This document shows, in pieces, positions 54,489-63,900 of a DNA stretch of 64,000 bases (position 1 is its first letter; every line of letters starts with the position of its first letter). The position numbers and the translations under genes are program-made. The stretch spans positions 32,764-96,763 of the forward strand of contig JAHRFD010000025.1 of the NCBI GenBank assembly GCA_020882975.1, read 5' to 3'. The stretch comes from Microcoleus sp. EPA2 (GTDB lineage: Bacteria > Cyanobacteriota > Cyanobacteriia > Cyanobacteriales > Microcoleaceae). The notes under the pieces are model-generated. The model was not told the origin of the DNA and made no database searches. It saw nothing but the letters and a program-made list of their open reading frames with translations.

Positions 54489-56675
54489 ATGACAACTGAC
54501 GATCGGAATTTCGATCGCAAACTCAGTACCTACTCCAGTTTCAGAAACGCATTTCAGCCGCCCCCCATGTTGTTCCACAATTAAGTGGTAAGAAATAGAC
54601 AATCCCAACCCGGTACCCTTACCCACAGGTTTTGTCGTAAAAAATGGGTCAAATAATTTAGAAAGAATACTATCCGGTATGCCACCACCGTTGTCGGAAA
54701 TTCGGATCGCCACAAAACCCGTGTCAATCACTTCCGTGCGAATAGTAATAGCGGGAAGACTCAAGGGAGAACTAACACTTGACGAGGGTGGATTTGTGTT
54801 ATTTCCCATGAACCATTTACCCTTCTTGATTTCTTCATCTACAGCATCTATAGCATTACTGATAATATTCATTAGCACTTGATTTATCTGACCTGCACAA
54901 CACTCGACGCGGGGCAAATCGCCGTATTCTTTAATGATTTGAATAGCTGGATGTCCGCCTTGAGCTTTGAGTCGGTGCTGCAAAATCAGCAAAGTGCTGT
55001 CAATGCCTTCGTGAATGTCCACTAGCTTGATGTTAGCTTGATCCGATCGCGAAAAATTACGCATTGACAAAACTATTTGGCGGATGCGATCGGTTCCTAC
55101 CTGCATGGAAGACAGAATTTTAGATAAGTCTTCTACTAAAAAATCGACTTCAATATCTGCTGCTGCTTCTCTAATTTCCGACACTGGTTCCGGGTAGTGA
55201 TGCTGGTAAAGTGCCAAGAGTTGAATTAATTCTTTGACGTAATGACTGGTGTGAGAAAGATTGCCATAGATAAAATTAACTGGATTATTAATTTCATGGG
55301 CGATACCAGCAATCATTTGTCCCAAAGAAGACATTTTTTCGGTTTGGACAAGTTGACTTTGAGTTTGCTGTAACTTGCGCACAGTTTTCTCTAATTCCTG
55401 GGCTTGGAGCTTCAAGGAATTTTGCTTGCGTCGCAGCACTTCTTCAACTCGCTGACGTTTAATAATATCTCGTCTCAACAATTCATTAGATTCTAAAAGT
55501 TGAGCAGTGCGTTCTTCAACTTGTTGTTTCAATTCGTCATGAGCTTGGCGTAGAGCTTCTTCTGCCCGTTGTCGCTCTAAAATTTCTTGCTGCAATTGCT
55601 GATTTGCCTGTTGAAGTTGGGAGGCTCTATCATCCACTGCTTGTTGCAAAATTTCGATGGTGCCGTACATTTCAGATGGATTAAAAACGGGTGGCAAACT
55701 TGACTGAGAAACTACACCCAAAAGCTCTCCCTGAGTGCCAATTACGACCAAGCGGCGGACACAATGCCGCTGCATTTCCTGGTGAGCTTTCCACAGGGAA
55801 TCGGTGGGAGATACACAAAATAGGGGGAAACTCATGGCCTGGGCCACGGAGATTTGGGAGAAATTTAATTCGAGGGCGTGAAACTGCACGATATCGCGCT
55901 CGGTGACTATACCTACAGGAATTACTGGTGCGGAATTGGTGGTGAGAAATGGACTATTTTCGGTTGGTGCGATCGCGGGTGGTGTAGGGTCAATTTGGGT
56001 GTCAACGATCGCGATGTAATTGACTTGATGCTTGACCATGAGCTGCGCTAAATCGAGGGCTGAGGCAGTTTTTGGGGCACAAATGACTTCTTTGGTCATC
56101 ACATCTGCTACACAGCGTAAATTGCTCTGTAGGTTAACTGGTTGCAGAGCTTCATAAATTGCTTCGCGGGTGATGATTCCCAAAAGTCGATCGTCGGCGT
56201 CCACTACGGGTAAATGCCGGATCTGGTGTTGTCGCAACAGGAAGATGGCGGTGAAAATATCTGGAGCATCGGATTGTTTGAGAGTAATGGGCGATGAAGT
56301 CATCACCTCAGCAATTGTCAGACCGATCGAACAAGCGGATGCCGTGGTTAACTTGATGATATCCCGCTCGGTGAAAATACCGATGAGTCGCGATTCTTTG
56401 ACTACTAACACGCAACTGTGTTTGGTAGAGTTGGAAACTGGGTGTGGTCGATCGCCTGAAATGTGACAGGATATCCGCATCGGGTTCATCAGAGCCAATA
56501 CCTTGGCGATGGGAGTTTCTGGACTAACTATGAGAGGATGGCGATCTATGGCGCTATCTAAAGGTGACGAATATAGCGGGCGAGTTTTTTGTCTGGTGGT
56601 TGATGAACAGGATTTAATTGGCAATGGCTGTGGGTCACAATTTCGGAAATGCTGCAATTTCTGTTCCTGGAGCAT
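54486..56675 (-). CDS. Soluble histidine kinase with four CBS domains
   Basis: A 729-residue hybrid-less sensor kinase. Residues ~40-340 carry four CBS motifs in two pairs (for example [48 protein letters not shown]), likely binding adenine nucleotides. A long coiled coil (about 345-440, [22 protein letters not shown]) joins this to a HisKA domain with the phospho-acceptor histidine in [13 protein letters not shown], then an HATPase with N box [14 protein letters not shown]1 SDNGGGIPD and G2 [11 protein letters not shown]. No transmembrane helix. The cognate regulator is not obvious; no response regulator adjoins. Its stop is set at a tandem repeat. Confidence 0.92.
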   Translation of the reverse strand: MLQEQKLQHFRNCDPQPLPIKSCSSTTRQKTRPLYSSPLDSAIDRHPLIVSPETPIAKVLALMNPMRISCHISGDRPHPVSNSTKHSCVLVVKESRLIGIFTERDIIKLTTASACSIGLTIAEVMTSSPITLKQSDAPDIFTAIFLLRQHQIRHLPVVDADDRLLGIITREAIYEALQPVNLQSNLRCVADVMTKEVICAPKTASALDLAQLMVKHQVNYIAIVDTQIDPTPPAIAPTENSPFLTTNSAPVIPVGIVTERDIVQFHALELNFSQISVAQAMSFPLFCVSPTDSLWKAHQEMQRHCVRRLVVIGTQGELLGVVSQSSLPPVFNPSEMYGTIEILQQAVDDRASQLQQANQQLQQEILERQRAEEALRQAHDELKQQVEERTAQLLESNELLRRDIIKRQRVEEVLRRKQNSLKLQAQELEKTVRKLQQTQSQLVQTEKMSSLGQMIAGIAHEINNPVNFIYGNLSHTSHYVKELIQLLALYQHHYPEPVSEIREAAADIEVDFLVEDLSKILSSMQVGTDRIRQIVLSMRNFSRSDQANIKLVDIHEGIDSTLLILQHRLKAQGGHPAIQIIKEYGDLPRVECCAGQINQVLMNIISNAIDAVDEEIKKGKWFMGNNTNPPSSSVSSPLSLPAITIRTEVIDTGFVAIRISDNGGGIPDSILSKLFDPFFTTKPVGKGTGLGLSISYHLIVEQHGGRLKCVSETGVGTEFAIEIPIVSCH

Positions 56676-56933
56676 AGTTTTTTATTAATTTTTCTTAATG
56701 AATTGTTACAATTTTGAAGAGTTTTCTGGTCAGACGCCAGTATTAAGTACAGAACTTATGCAAAAGCTAAGAAAAAAAGGGTTTTTGAGTTAAGCGTTGG
56801 GCTTAAATCACACCAGGTTTGTTGAGAAACCCAGTTTCTGAATCCTTCGTGAAGTAGTAGATGAAAGATGTTCGATCGCCTTAAATCTCATTTTTGGCTA
56901 AACCCCTTGTTTAATTTTTAATTTTTAATTTTT

Positions 56934-59558
56934 ATGTCATGGACACCCTTAAGTCACCGGATTCATCATTTGCCCCTGATTTTAGCTGGTCCAATTTTAC
57001 GTCGGACAGAAAGTCAGGCTGTGACTGTTTGGCTAGCTCTGAAAGCACCTCGCCAAGTCGAACTCCAGGTTTACTCGACGGAGAGCGGAACTGGCGAAAA
57101 GATCGATCGACCTTTGCTCCAAGGTACTGCTTCTACCGTACCACTGGGCCAATACCTGCACGTAGTGGCCGTGACTGCCAAGCCGATCGACAGCAATTGC
57201 TTGACATCTGGGCAAATATATGCTTATAATATCGAGTTTGCTGGTTGCGAGTCGTCGGCAGTTCCAGGAGTAGAAAATGAGACAGAAAATCTCCTTTCTT
57301 GCCTGTGGCCTATCGCCGAGGATTTGTCGTGTTTGGGACCTGGGACGATCGGTTATTTCGAGCACCAGTTGCCGACTTTTGCCCTACCACCGCAGGATTT
57401 AAACTATTTGCGGATTGTTCACGGTTCTTGTCGCAAGCCCCACGGAGGCGGACGAGATGCACTGCCAATCTTGGATAGTTCCATCGAACAGTTCGCAGGA
57501 ATGGCAAATTCCAGACCTCACCAACTGTTTCTAACGGGTGACCAAATTTACGGGGACGATGTTGCCGATCCGATGTTGTGGGCTTTAACCGATGCTGGTG
57601 ATGCACTATTGGGCTGGAAAGAGAATTTGCCCCTGACGAATGTTCAAATTCAAGATAATTTGTGTACCAGTATACCTAAAAACGGCAAAAAAACAAATAA
57701 GATTCGCGATCGAGTAACAGTTTCTACGGAGTCCCAATTTCAGCAACAGCGAGAAGTTGAGTATAAATACAAACAACCTGTTGATTTGAAACCGGGAACT
57801 CGCACCGATATTGCTAAAGATTTTGGTGGCTTTACAGCAATGTTGGTGAATAAACCAGACAATGCGAAAAATCATTTGTTTGGTTTGGGCGAATATTGTG
57901 CGATGTATTTGTTAGTTTGGTCCCCTGTGCTTTGGTGCGAGCGTTTTCCGAAAGGTCAGGATATTTGCGATAATGCCAAGCAGGCAAAAGTCTGGGACCG
58001 AGAAGCTTTTGAACTGGAAAGTTTTGCTCGCAATCTGTGGAGAGTCAGGAGGGCGATCGCCAATATTCCTACTTATACCATTTGTGACGACCATGATGTT
58101 AGCGATGACTGGTATTTGAATCGAGAATGGTGTCACCGGGTGCTGGGTAAACCCTTCGGGCGACGGGTGGTGCAGAATGCTTTGCTGGCTTATGCTGTGT
58201 TTCAGGGTTGGGGAAATACGCCGCAACAGTTCGATGCAGGAACAGTGGGAGAGAAATTATTAACAACTGCTGCAAAATGGTCGGATTCTGCTGGGAGTGA
58301 TGATTTAGCTTGGGAAAAAGTGGCTAAGTATTTAGGGATTCCGGCTGTTGATATTGAGACTAATTTGCCGAAGTTTAAATTAGATGAAGATGTTTTAATT
58401 TTGGATCGGGATGATGAGGCGTTGGAGTGGCATTTTACGATTAGAAGTTTTAAGCATGAGGTGATTGTGCTGGATACGCGGACTTGGCGGGGCTATCCGA
58501 CGGAAAGTGCGATCGATCCGCCAATGCTTTTGACTCATAAAGGTTTTGAGGAGCAAATTCAGCAGCCTTTGAAAGAAACGGAATTGTTGAATGCAACTGG
58601 GAAGTTGGAGATTGAGGCAACTTTGGTTGTTTTACCTACAAATTTGGTAGGTTTGTGGATTATTGATGCGGTGCAAAAGTGGGATGTGGAGCACGGGAAG
58701 GTTTTTAATAGCGATGCGGGGGATGCTTGGAATTTTCATGAGTTGGCTTTTGTGAAGTTGTTGGCGGAGTTTTTTAAGCGGCGGAGGAGGGTGATTGTGT
58801 TGACGGGGGATATTCATTATGCTGCTGCTGTGCGGTTGAGTTATTGGTCGGATTGTCATTTTGGGGATTGTCGATCGAATATATCGAATATTGAGTCTTT
58901 GTCAAGGGTGGATGTGGAGTTGGAAACCGCAAAGGCGCAGAGAACGCAGAGGGAGGAGAAGGAGGGTGTTTGGGGTTTGAATGGGGGGAAGGATAGATCG
59001 AGTTTTGAATATTCTGTGTTGGCGCAGTTGACTGCTAGTGCTTTGATTAATGAGGAGTGGAAAACTCATTTGATTCATACTAAGATTAAGTCATTGTTTC
59101 CTGAGCGGACTCACGAGTGTTTGGGATGGAATAACCCGCTGGAATTCGTGAAAGTTTCGAGGGTTAATAGAAAGAAGTCTGTGGCTGCTGCGGTGAGAAA
59201 TAGACAATCTTTGCCTGATTGGGGTTATCGGATTGATTGGATGAAACGACAAAAGGCTCGTGTGTTTTTGCACCATGAAAGTGGGATTGTGTCAAGTAGA
59301 TTTGGTCAGAATCAGCAGTTGTCTTTGGGGCAGAGGTTGTGGCAGATTGTGTCGCTGTTGTGGCGCAATCGCTGGCTGCAAGAGGGTGATGAGATTGTGG
59401 GATATAGCAATATTGCGATCGTTAGTTTTCAGTGGCCCGGTGATGGTGATGGGGAGAAGGCGGCGATCCAAAATGTTTATTGGCGTCCTGTTTGGGCACC
59501 GGATAGTGTGGTTTATAGTCAATATTTTGTGTCGCTAGAAACAAATCAGGATGATTAG
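56934..59558 (+). CDS. PhoD-like phosphatase/phosphodiesterase
   Basis: An 874-residue metallophosphatase of the PhoD-like family. Features include an N-terminal beta domain, GSCRKPHGGGRDALP, QLFLTGDQIYGDDVADP (metal-binding Asp), ICDDHDVSDDWYLNREWC (metal ligands) and VIVLTGDIHYAAAVRLSYW (late His). No twin-arginine signal is seen, so it may be cytoplasmic, unlike classical PhoD. The region encoding ETAKAQRTQREEKEG (58923-58967) looks like an in-frame insertion of a dispersed repeat related to CACAGAGAACACAGAG text found in element B. Substrate unknown. ATG start at 56934 after an AT-rich stretch. Confidence 0.9.
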   Translation: MSWTPLSHRIHHLPLILAGPILRRTESQAVTVWLALKAPRQVELQVYSTESGTGEKIDRPLLQGTASTVPLGQYLHVVAVTAKPIDSNCLTSGQIYAYNIEFAGCESSAVPGVENETENLLSCLWPIAEDLSCLGPGTIGYFEHQLPTFALPPQDLNYLRIVHGSCRKPHGGGRDALPILDSSIEQFAGMANSRPHQLFLTGDQIYGDDVADPMLWALTDAGDALLGWKENLPLTNVQIQDNLCTSIPKNGKKTNKIRDRVTVSTESQFQQQREVEYKYKQPVDLKPGTRTDIAKDFGGFTAMLVNKPDNAKNHLFGLGEYCAMYLLVWSPVLWCERFPKGQDICDNAKQAKVWDREAFELESFARNLWRVRRAIANIPTYTICDDHDVSDDWYLNREWCHRVLGKPFGRRVVQNALLAYAVFQGWGNTPQQFDAGTVGEKLLTTAAKWSDSAGSDDLAWEKVAKYLGIPAVDIETNLPKFKLDEDVLILDRDDEALEWHFTIRSFKHEVIVLDTRTWRGYPTESAIDPPMLLTHKGFEEQIQQPLKETELLNATGKLEIEATLVVLPTNLVGLWIIDAVQKWDVEHGKVFNSDAGDAWNFHELAFVKLLAEFFKRRRRVIVLTGDIHYAAAVRLSYWSDCHFGDCRSNISNIESLSRVDVELETAKAQRTQREEKEGVWGLNGGKDRSSFEYSVLAQLTASALINEEWKTHLIHTKIKSLFPERTHECLGWNNPLEFVKVSRVNRKKSVAAAVRNRQSLPDWGYRIDWMKRQKARVFLHHESGIVSSRFGQNQQLSLGQRLWQIVSLLWRNRWLQEGDEIVGYSNIAIVSFQWPGDGDGEKAAIQNVYWRPVWAPDSVVYSQYFVSLETNQDD
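58923..58955. repeat. Dispersed repeat inside the PhoD-like coding sequence
   Basis: GAAACCGCAAAGGCGCAGAG and the following AACGCAGAGGGAGGAG resemble the complement of CTCTGTGTTCTCTGTGGTT found in element B (59665-59692). The reading frame is kept, adding about 12-15 Gln/Lys/Glu-rich residues. Confidence 0.55.
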
Positions 59559-59614
59559 AAAGTAGGTAGTTGAAACTGCATCTACACAGTGATAGTGATT
59601 GGGGATTATTCGTG

Positions 59615-59718
59615 ATATCAAATTCGTTGACATCGGAATTATGATTTCTCTCATCTCTTTCTCTGTGTCCTCTGTGTTCTCTGTGGTTAAATCATTCCGA
59701 TGTAACGGTCAACGATAT
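59615..59718. repeat. Inverted-repeat element, family B copy 2
   Basis: About 104 bp with ends ATATCAAATTCGTTGACATCGG... and ...CCGATGTAACGGTCAACGATAT, aligned with 21676-21780. Its right end reaches the TAA stop codon of the minus-strand ribokinase gene (59718-59720). Confidence 0.8.
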
Positions 59719-60638
59719 TATAGGGAAATATCAAGAAAAGCATCAAAAGTTGCCCGATCGCACATAGCAACTTGAGCACCCATTTTAGTCACGCACAAAG
59801 CGCCCGCCGCCGCCCCCCACACCACCGCCTCCTCCAAGGACAAACCAGCATCTAAGGCGGCCGCCAAACCGCCGTTAAAAGCATCACCAGCACCCACAGT
59901 ATCGATCGCCTCCACCGCAAAAGCCGGGACAAACAAAGTCCGATCGGCAGTCACAGCAACCACACCGCGATCGCCCAATTTGACGATCGCATTCTTCACA
60001 CCCCGCTGCTGCAATTTTTTAGCCGCTTTAATCGCAGTTTCTGTGTCATGCACCGCAAAGCCGACTAATTGACTAGCCTCCACTTCATTGGGCGCGATCG
60101 TATCAATTAGGGGATAAAGCTCTAGTGGCAAATCGGAACGAGCAGGCGCCGGATCGAGAATCACTCGCACCCCCGCTTCACACGCAATCAAAGCAGCCCT
60201 GTGGACAACTTCCAGGGGAATTTCTAACTGCAACAACAAGCTTGTAGCACCGGGCAACAGTTTTTGGAGACGTTCGATATCGGCATCACCAAGATGATTA
60301 TTCGCGCCCGGAATCACAATAATATTATTTTGACCGCCCTCGTCTACGGCGATAATTGCTACACCTGAATGAGAGTTTTTATCGATGGATATATTGTCTG
60401 TATTTAAACCATAAAATTGTAAATTTGTCAACAATTCTTCCCCAAAATTATCATTGCCAACGCGACCAATCATGTGAGTAGAAGCGCCAAGACGGGCGGC
60501 TGCCACCGCTTGATTGGCTCCTTTGCCACCGCCGGCCGTCAAGAAATTGCTACCAATAATAGTTTCCCCTGGTAGTGGCAACCGAGGGGTTGTAGCCACC
60601 AGGTCGATATTAATACTTCCAAATACGATGATGCTCAT
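59718..60638 (-). CDS. rbsK: Ribokinase
   Basis: A 306-residue PfkB-family sugar kinase that phosphorylates D-ribose. Signatures: MSIIVFGSINIDLVATTPRLPLPGETIIG, GGKGANQAVAAARLGA (PfkB signature 1) and AVEAIDTVGAGDAFNGGLAAAL (signature 2, with catalytic Asp in GAGD). The frame opens earlier at 60692, but the ATG at 60638 gives the standard ribokinase N-terminus; the upstream 18 codons are translated tandem repeat. The gene is followed directly by element B, which supplies or abuts the stop codon. Confidence 0.93.
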   Translation of the reverse strand: MSIIVFGSINIDLVATTPRLPLPGETIIGSNFLTAGGGKGANQAVAAARLGASTHMIGRVGNDNFGEELLTNLQFYGLNTDNISIDKNSHSGVAIIAVDEGGQNNIIVIPGANNHLGDADIERLQKLLPGATSLLLQLEIPLEVVHRAALIACEAGVRVILDPAPARSDLPLELYPLIDTIAPNEVEASQLVGFAVHDTETAIKAAKKLQQRGVKNAIVKLGDRGVVAVTADRTLFVPAFAVEAIDTVGAGDAFNGGLAAALDAGLSLEEAVVWGAAAGALCVTKMGAQVAMCDRATFDAFLDISL

Positions 60639-60733
60639 AGGGGATGGGGGATGGGGACTAAGAACTAACAAATAACTAATAACAAATAACAAATAACGTG
60701 TTACAACAGGTATGATCTACATCGGTCAATTCA

Positions 60734-61429
60734 ATGGCTGCACTCACTCTCGATCGCAATCCCTGTGTCCTGCTGGTGGAAACCGACGAAGTTCTCGCCG
60801 GACACTTGAGTCTGGACTTGAAATCCTCTGGCTACGAACCGATAGTGGCTTCTAACATCGCCACGGGCAAACTTTTAGTCCAGGAATTGCAGCCAGCTTT
60901 GATTGTGATTGACAGGATGTTGGGCCCTGAGTCGGGACTATCCCTATGTTCTCACATCAGGAGTGGGGGGAGTCGAGTGCCGGTGTTGCTCTTGATCGGG
61001 CGTGATACAGTGGACGATCGGGTGGCTTGTCTGGAAGCTGGCGCTGATGATTATTTTCTTAAACCTTACCGCACCGAGGAGTTTTTGCAGTTGGTGCGGT
61101 TGTATTTGCAGCCGGATACTACCAGCAACAACCAATTGAGGTTTGGGGATTTAGTCTTGGATTTGGCTAGTCGGCGCGCCCTACGGAACGATCGCGCGAT
61201 CGACCTGACTATGAAGGAATATGAACTGTTAAAGTATTTGATGGAACATCCCCGCGAGGTGTTGACTCGCGAACAAATTCTGGAAAATGTTTGGGGTTAC
61301 GATTTTCTGGGTGAATCCAACGTAATTGAGGTTTATATTCGCTATTTGCGGCTCAAGATTGAAGATGAGGGTGAAAAGCGGTTGATTCAGACGGTACGTG
61401 GTGTTGGCTATGTGATGCGGGAATCTTGA
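60734..61429 (+). CDS. nblR: OmpR-type response regulator, NblR-like
   Basis: A 231-residue regulator: receiver domain with phospho-acceptor Asp60 in LIVIDRML, switch lysine in DYFLKPYR, and a winged-helix output domain (DLTMKEYELLKYLMEHPREVLTREQILENVWGYDFLGESNVIEVYIRYLRLKIE...LIQTVRGVGYVMRES). The receiver VLLLIGRDTVDDRVACLEAGADDYFLKPYRTEEFL closely resembles that of NblR, the regulator of phycobilisome degradation under nutrient stress, as I recall it; identification as NblR is likely but not certain. Monocistronic; followed by a bidirectional terminator shared with the convergent gene. Confidence 0.75.
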   Translation: MAALTLDRNPCVLLVETDEVLAGHLSLDLKSSGYEPIVASNIATGKLLVQELQPALIVIDRMLGPESGLSLCSHIRSGGSRVPVLLLIGRDTVDDRVACLEAGADDYFLKPYRTEEFLQLVRLYLQPDTTSNNQLRFGDLVLDLASRRALRNDRAIDLTMKEYELLKYLMEHPREVLTREQILENVWGYDFLGESNVIEVYIRYLRLKIEDEGEKRLIQTVRGVGYVMRES

Positions 61430-61471
61430 ACAAGTCTGAGGGAAGCACAATTGCAGGTAGTGGAAAATAGA

Positions 61472-61503
61472 AAAACCGGGTTGATTTTGCCAAACCCGGT
61501 TTT
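61472..61503. terminator. Bidirectional terminator between nblR-like gene and epimerase gene
   Basis: AAAACCGGGTT (61472-61482) and AACCCGGTTTT (61493-61503) pair across a ten-base loop, with U runs on both sides once transcribed. It lies between two convergent genes. Confidence 0.75.
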
Positions 61504-61518
61504 GGCTACCTACCAGCC

Positions 61519-62445
61519 TTAAAAATGCTTGACAATCTCTTCTATGGCCGATCGCAACTGGGGATATTTATACTGAAAACCACTAACTAAAGTGCGTTTC
61601 GGCAACACTTGTTGACCTTCCAAAACAACTTTTGCCCCATCTCCCAACAGCAATTCTAAAGCAAAACTTGGCACCGGCAACCAAGAAGGTCGCTGCAAAA
61701 CTTCTCCTAAAGTTTCGCACAGTTCATTCATCCGCACTGGATGAGGTGCTGTCGCATTCAAAACACCTTCAACTTGGGGATTTTGCAAAGCATACAAAAT
61801 TAAATTCACCACATCATCCCGGTGAATCCAAGAAAACCACTGTTTCCCAGTGCCAATGGGCCCGCCAGCAAATAATCTAAAAGCAGGTAGCATTTTTGCC
61901 AAAGCACCTCCCATTCCCAAGACGATTCCCAGGCGCAAAATTACTAAGCGGGTTCCGGTATTTTTCACTTTTTCGGCTGCACTTTCCCACTCTTTGCAAA
62001 CCTCCGCTAAAAAATCATCTCCCCCAGGGCTATTTTCCTCAAACTCAGCGGTTTCGCTAGTGCCGTAATAGCCGATCGCCGATGCACTCACGAACACGGA
62101 TGGTTTAGGATTAGCATTGGCGATCGCCTCGACCAATTTTGCCGTTGTTAATTTGCGACTATCAAGAATTGCTTGTTGGCGCGCCGCCGTCCACCGTTCC
62201 TCAGCAATCGGAACTCCCGCTAAATTTACCACACCATCGCAGCCCCCGATCGAATGCTGCCAATCACCAGACTCGGCCGGAGAGTAACCGACAATCTCCA
62301 AATTCGGATAAGCTGAAGCGGGAAAAATTCGCCGAGCTCGCTCCGAGTCGCGGGCTAAAACCAGTACGCTATGTCCTTCCGAATGTAGCCTTTCTACCAA
62401 ACGGCTACCTACAAATCCTGTTGCTCCCGCGATCGCTACTTTCAT
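61519..62445 (-). CDS. TIGR01777-family NAD(P)-dependent epimerase/SulA-like protein
   Basis: A 308-residue atypical short-chain dehydrogenase. The Rossmann motif is GATGFVGSRL at 7-16, with NLAGVPIAEERW, SASAIGYYG, and FSWIHRDDVVNLILYAL; the C-terminal ALELLLGDGAKVVLEGQQVLPKRTLVSGFQYKYPQL is the DUF1731 signature. Length normal. Family members occur widely, and a chloroplast relative acts on thylakoid processes, but the substrate is unknown. The ATG at 62445 lacks a clear ribosome-binding site. Confidence 0.93.
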   Translation of the reverse strand: MKVAIAGATGFVGSRLVERLHSEGHSVLVLARDSERARRIFPASAYPNLEIVGYSPAESGDWQHSIGGCDGVVNLAGVPIAEERWTAARQQAILDSRKLTTAKLVEAIANANPKPSVFVSASAIGYYGTSETAEFEENSPGGDDFLAEVCKEWESAAEKVKNTGTRLVILRLGIVLGMGGALAKMLPAFRLFAGGPIGTGKQWFSWIHRDDVVNLILYALQNPQVEGVLNATAPHPVRMNELCETLGEVLQRPSWLPVPSFALELLLGDGAKVVLEGQQVLPKRTLVSGFQYKYPQLRSAIEEIVKHF

Positions 62446-62579
62446 CTTTTACCCGCAATTCACATTTTTAGTATTGTAAAACTTCATTGAGTTTATAAGC
62501 AATTATAAACAATAATGGTATTATATTGTTGAGAGTGTTGAACAAGGAATACGCACAGCCTGGAGAACGGAAATCTCAA

Positions 62580-63797
62580 ATGCAGTTAACAGAGAGGCAC
62601 ATCATTAAATCAACGGAACCTCGTTTCGCCGAAATTGACGAACTAGCTTTCAAATCCAAAAATCTGTACAATGCTGCCAATTACGTCATTCGTCAGAACT
62701 TTATTTATGGATGGGGCTATGTCAATTACAACGAAATGAACCGATTGATAAAGTCTCATGAAGCATACAAGGCAATGCCAGCCAAAGTAAGTCAGCAAAT
62801 CTTGATGGTGCTAGATAAGAATTGGAAATCTTTTTTTAAAGCCGTCAAAGCTTACAAAGCTGACTCTTCAAAATTCACGGGTCGCCCAAAGTTGCCAAAA
62901 TACAAAGATAAAGTCAAAGGGCGAAACATTCTTGTCTATACGATTCAAGCGATTAGCAGCAAACAGTTGAGAAGCGGAATCATCAAACTTTCCGGCACTG
63001 AACTTTCAATTAAAACTAAAATTAACCCTGGCCGAATTTGTCAAATTAGGTTGGTTCCCAAATGTGATTCCTATGTAATTGAGGTAATTTATGATGCTTG
63101 TACTGAGCATAGTCGAAGTGAACCGGAGTCCACCGCCTCATATAACGACTTTGCAGCCGGTGTTGATTTGGGGTTGAATAATTTAGTGGCGCTAACTTCA
63201 AATCAACCGGGATTTATCCCGCTGTTGATTAACGGGCGGACATTGAAATCAATCAACCAGTTCTATAACAAGCGCTCATCGCGATTACAATCCCAGTTGA
63301 AAGGGAGGCGCAAAACTTCACCTCGGATTCAGCGACTAACTCGCTGTCGCAATCAGAAAGTAGAAAATTACTTGCATCATGCGAGTCGCAGGATTGTTGA
63401 TATTTTGGTCGCGCAACGAATTGGAACGTTAGTAATTGGTAAAAATGCACATTGGAAAACCGATATCAACCTCGGAAAACAGACTAATCAAAACTTTGTC
63501 AGCATTCCTCATGCTCGATTAATCGAGATGTTGGAATACAAAGCTTTTCTGGTCGGAATCAAAGTAATCATTCAGGAAGAATCTTTTACCTCCAAAGCTA
63601 ACTTCCTGGGCTTAGATCCAATTCCTGTTTACGGAAAAACAGAAAAAGAGCCTGTATTTACCGGAAAACGGATTAAGCGAGGTTTGTACAAAACATCGAC
63701 TGGTCAGTTAATTAATTCTGACGTGAACGGTTCTTTTAACATTCTCAGAAAAGCTTTTCCCTTATGCGTTCGGCGATGGGATAGGTCGTGGGCGTAG
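62580..63797 (+). mobile_element. tnpB: Solitary TnpB-type gene (IS200/IS605 family accessory nuclease)
   Basis: A 405-residue TnpB-like protein starting MQLTERHIIKS; the frame opens at TTG 62526 but the ATG at 62580 is preceded by GGAGA. RuvC-type residues: Asp in AAGVDLGLNNLVAL and Asp in INSDVNGSFNILRKAF. The middle glutamate position reads VIGKNAHWK, so the usual E of a VIxEDL motif is absent; EE in VIIQEESFTSKANF may serve instead. The zinc-ribbon cysteines are also missing. No tnpA gene is adjacent. Inside the gene a CTGAGCATAGTCGAAG repeat (63103-63121) codes an extra CTEHSRSE stretch. Active TnpB are RNA-guided nucleases; activity here is unproven. Confidence 0.85.
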
Positions 63798-63900
63798 CTC
63801 AGCCGAGGCGGGTTAATCCGCTCAAAGTGAAAGCGAAAGGGGAGGGACTTGATGCCTCCCATGTCTATAAATGACTATACTTTTACCAGCTATTTTAGAC
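63798..63900 (+). ncRNA. Possible guide-RNA (omegaRNA) region and right end of the TnpB element
   Basis: The sequence after the tnpB stop contains short pairing segments (GGCGGGTTAATCCGCTC, and GGGAGGGACTTGATGCCTCCC with GGGAGG/CCTCCC-like arms at about 63840-63862). In IS200/IS605 elements the RNA that guides TnpB comes from this position. The exact element end cannot be fixed by eye. Confidence 0.35.
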
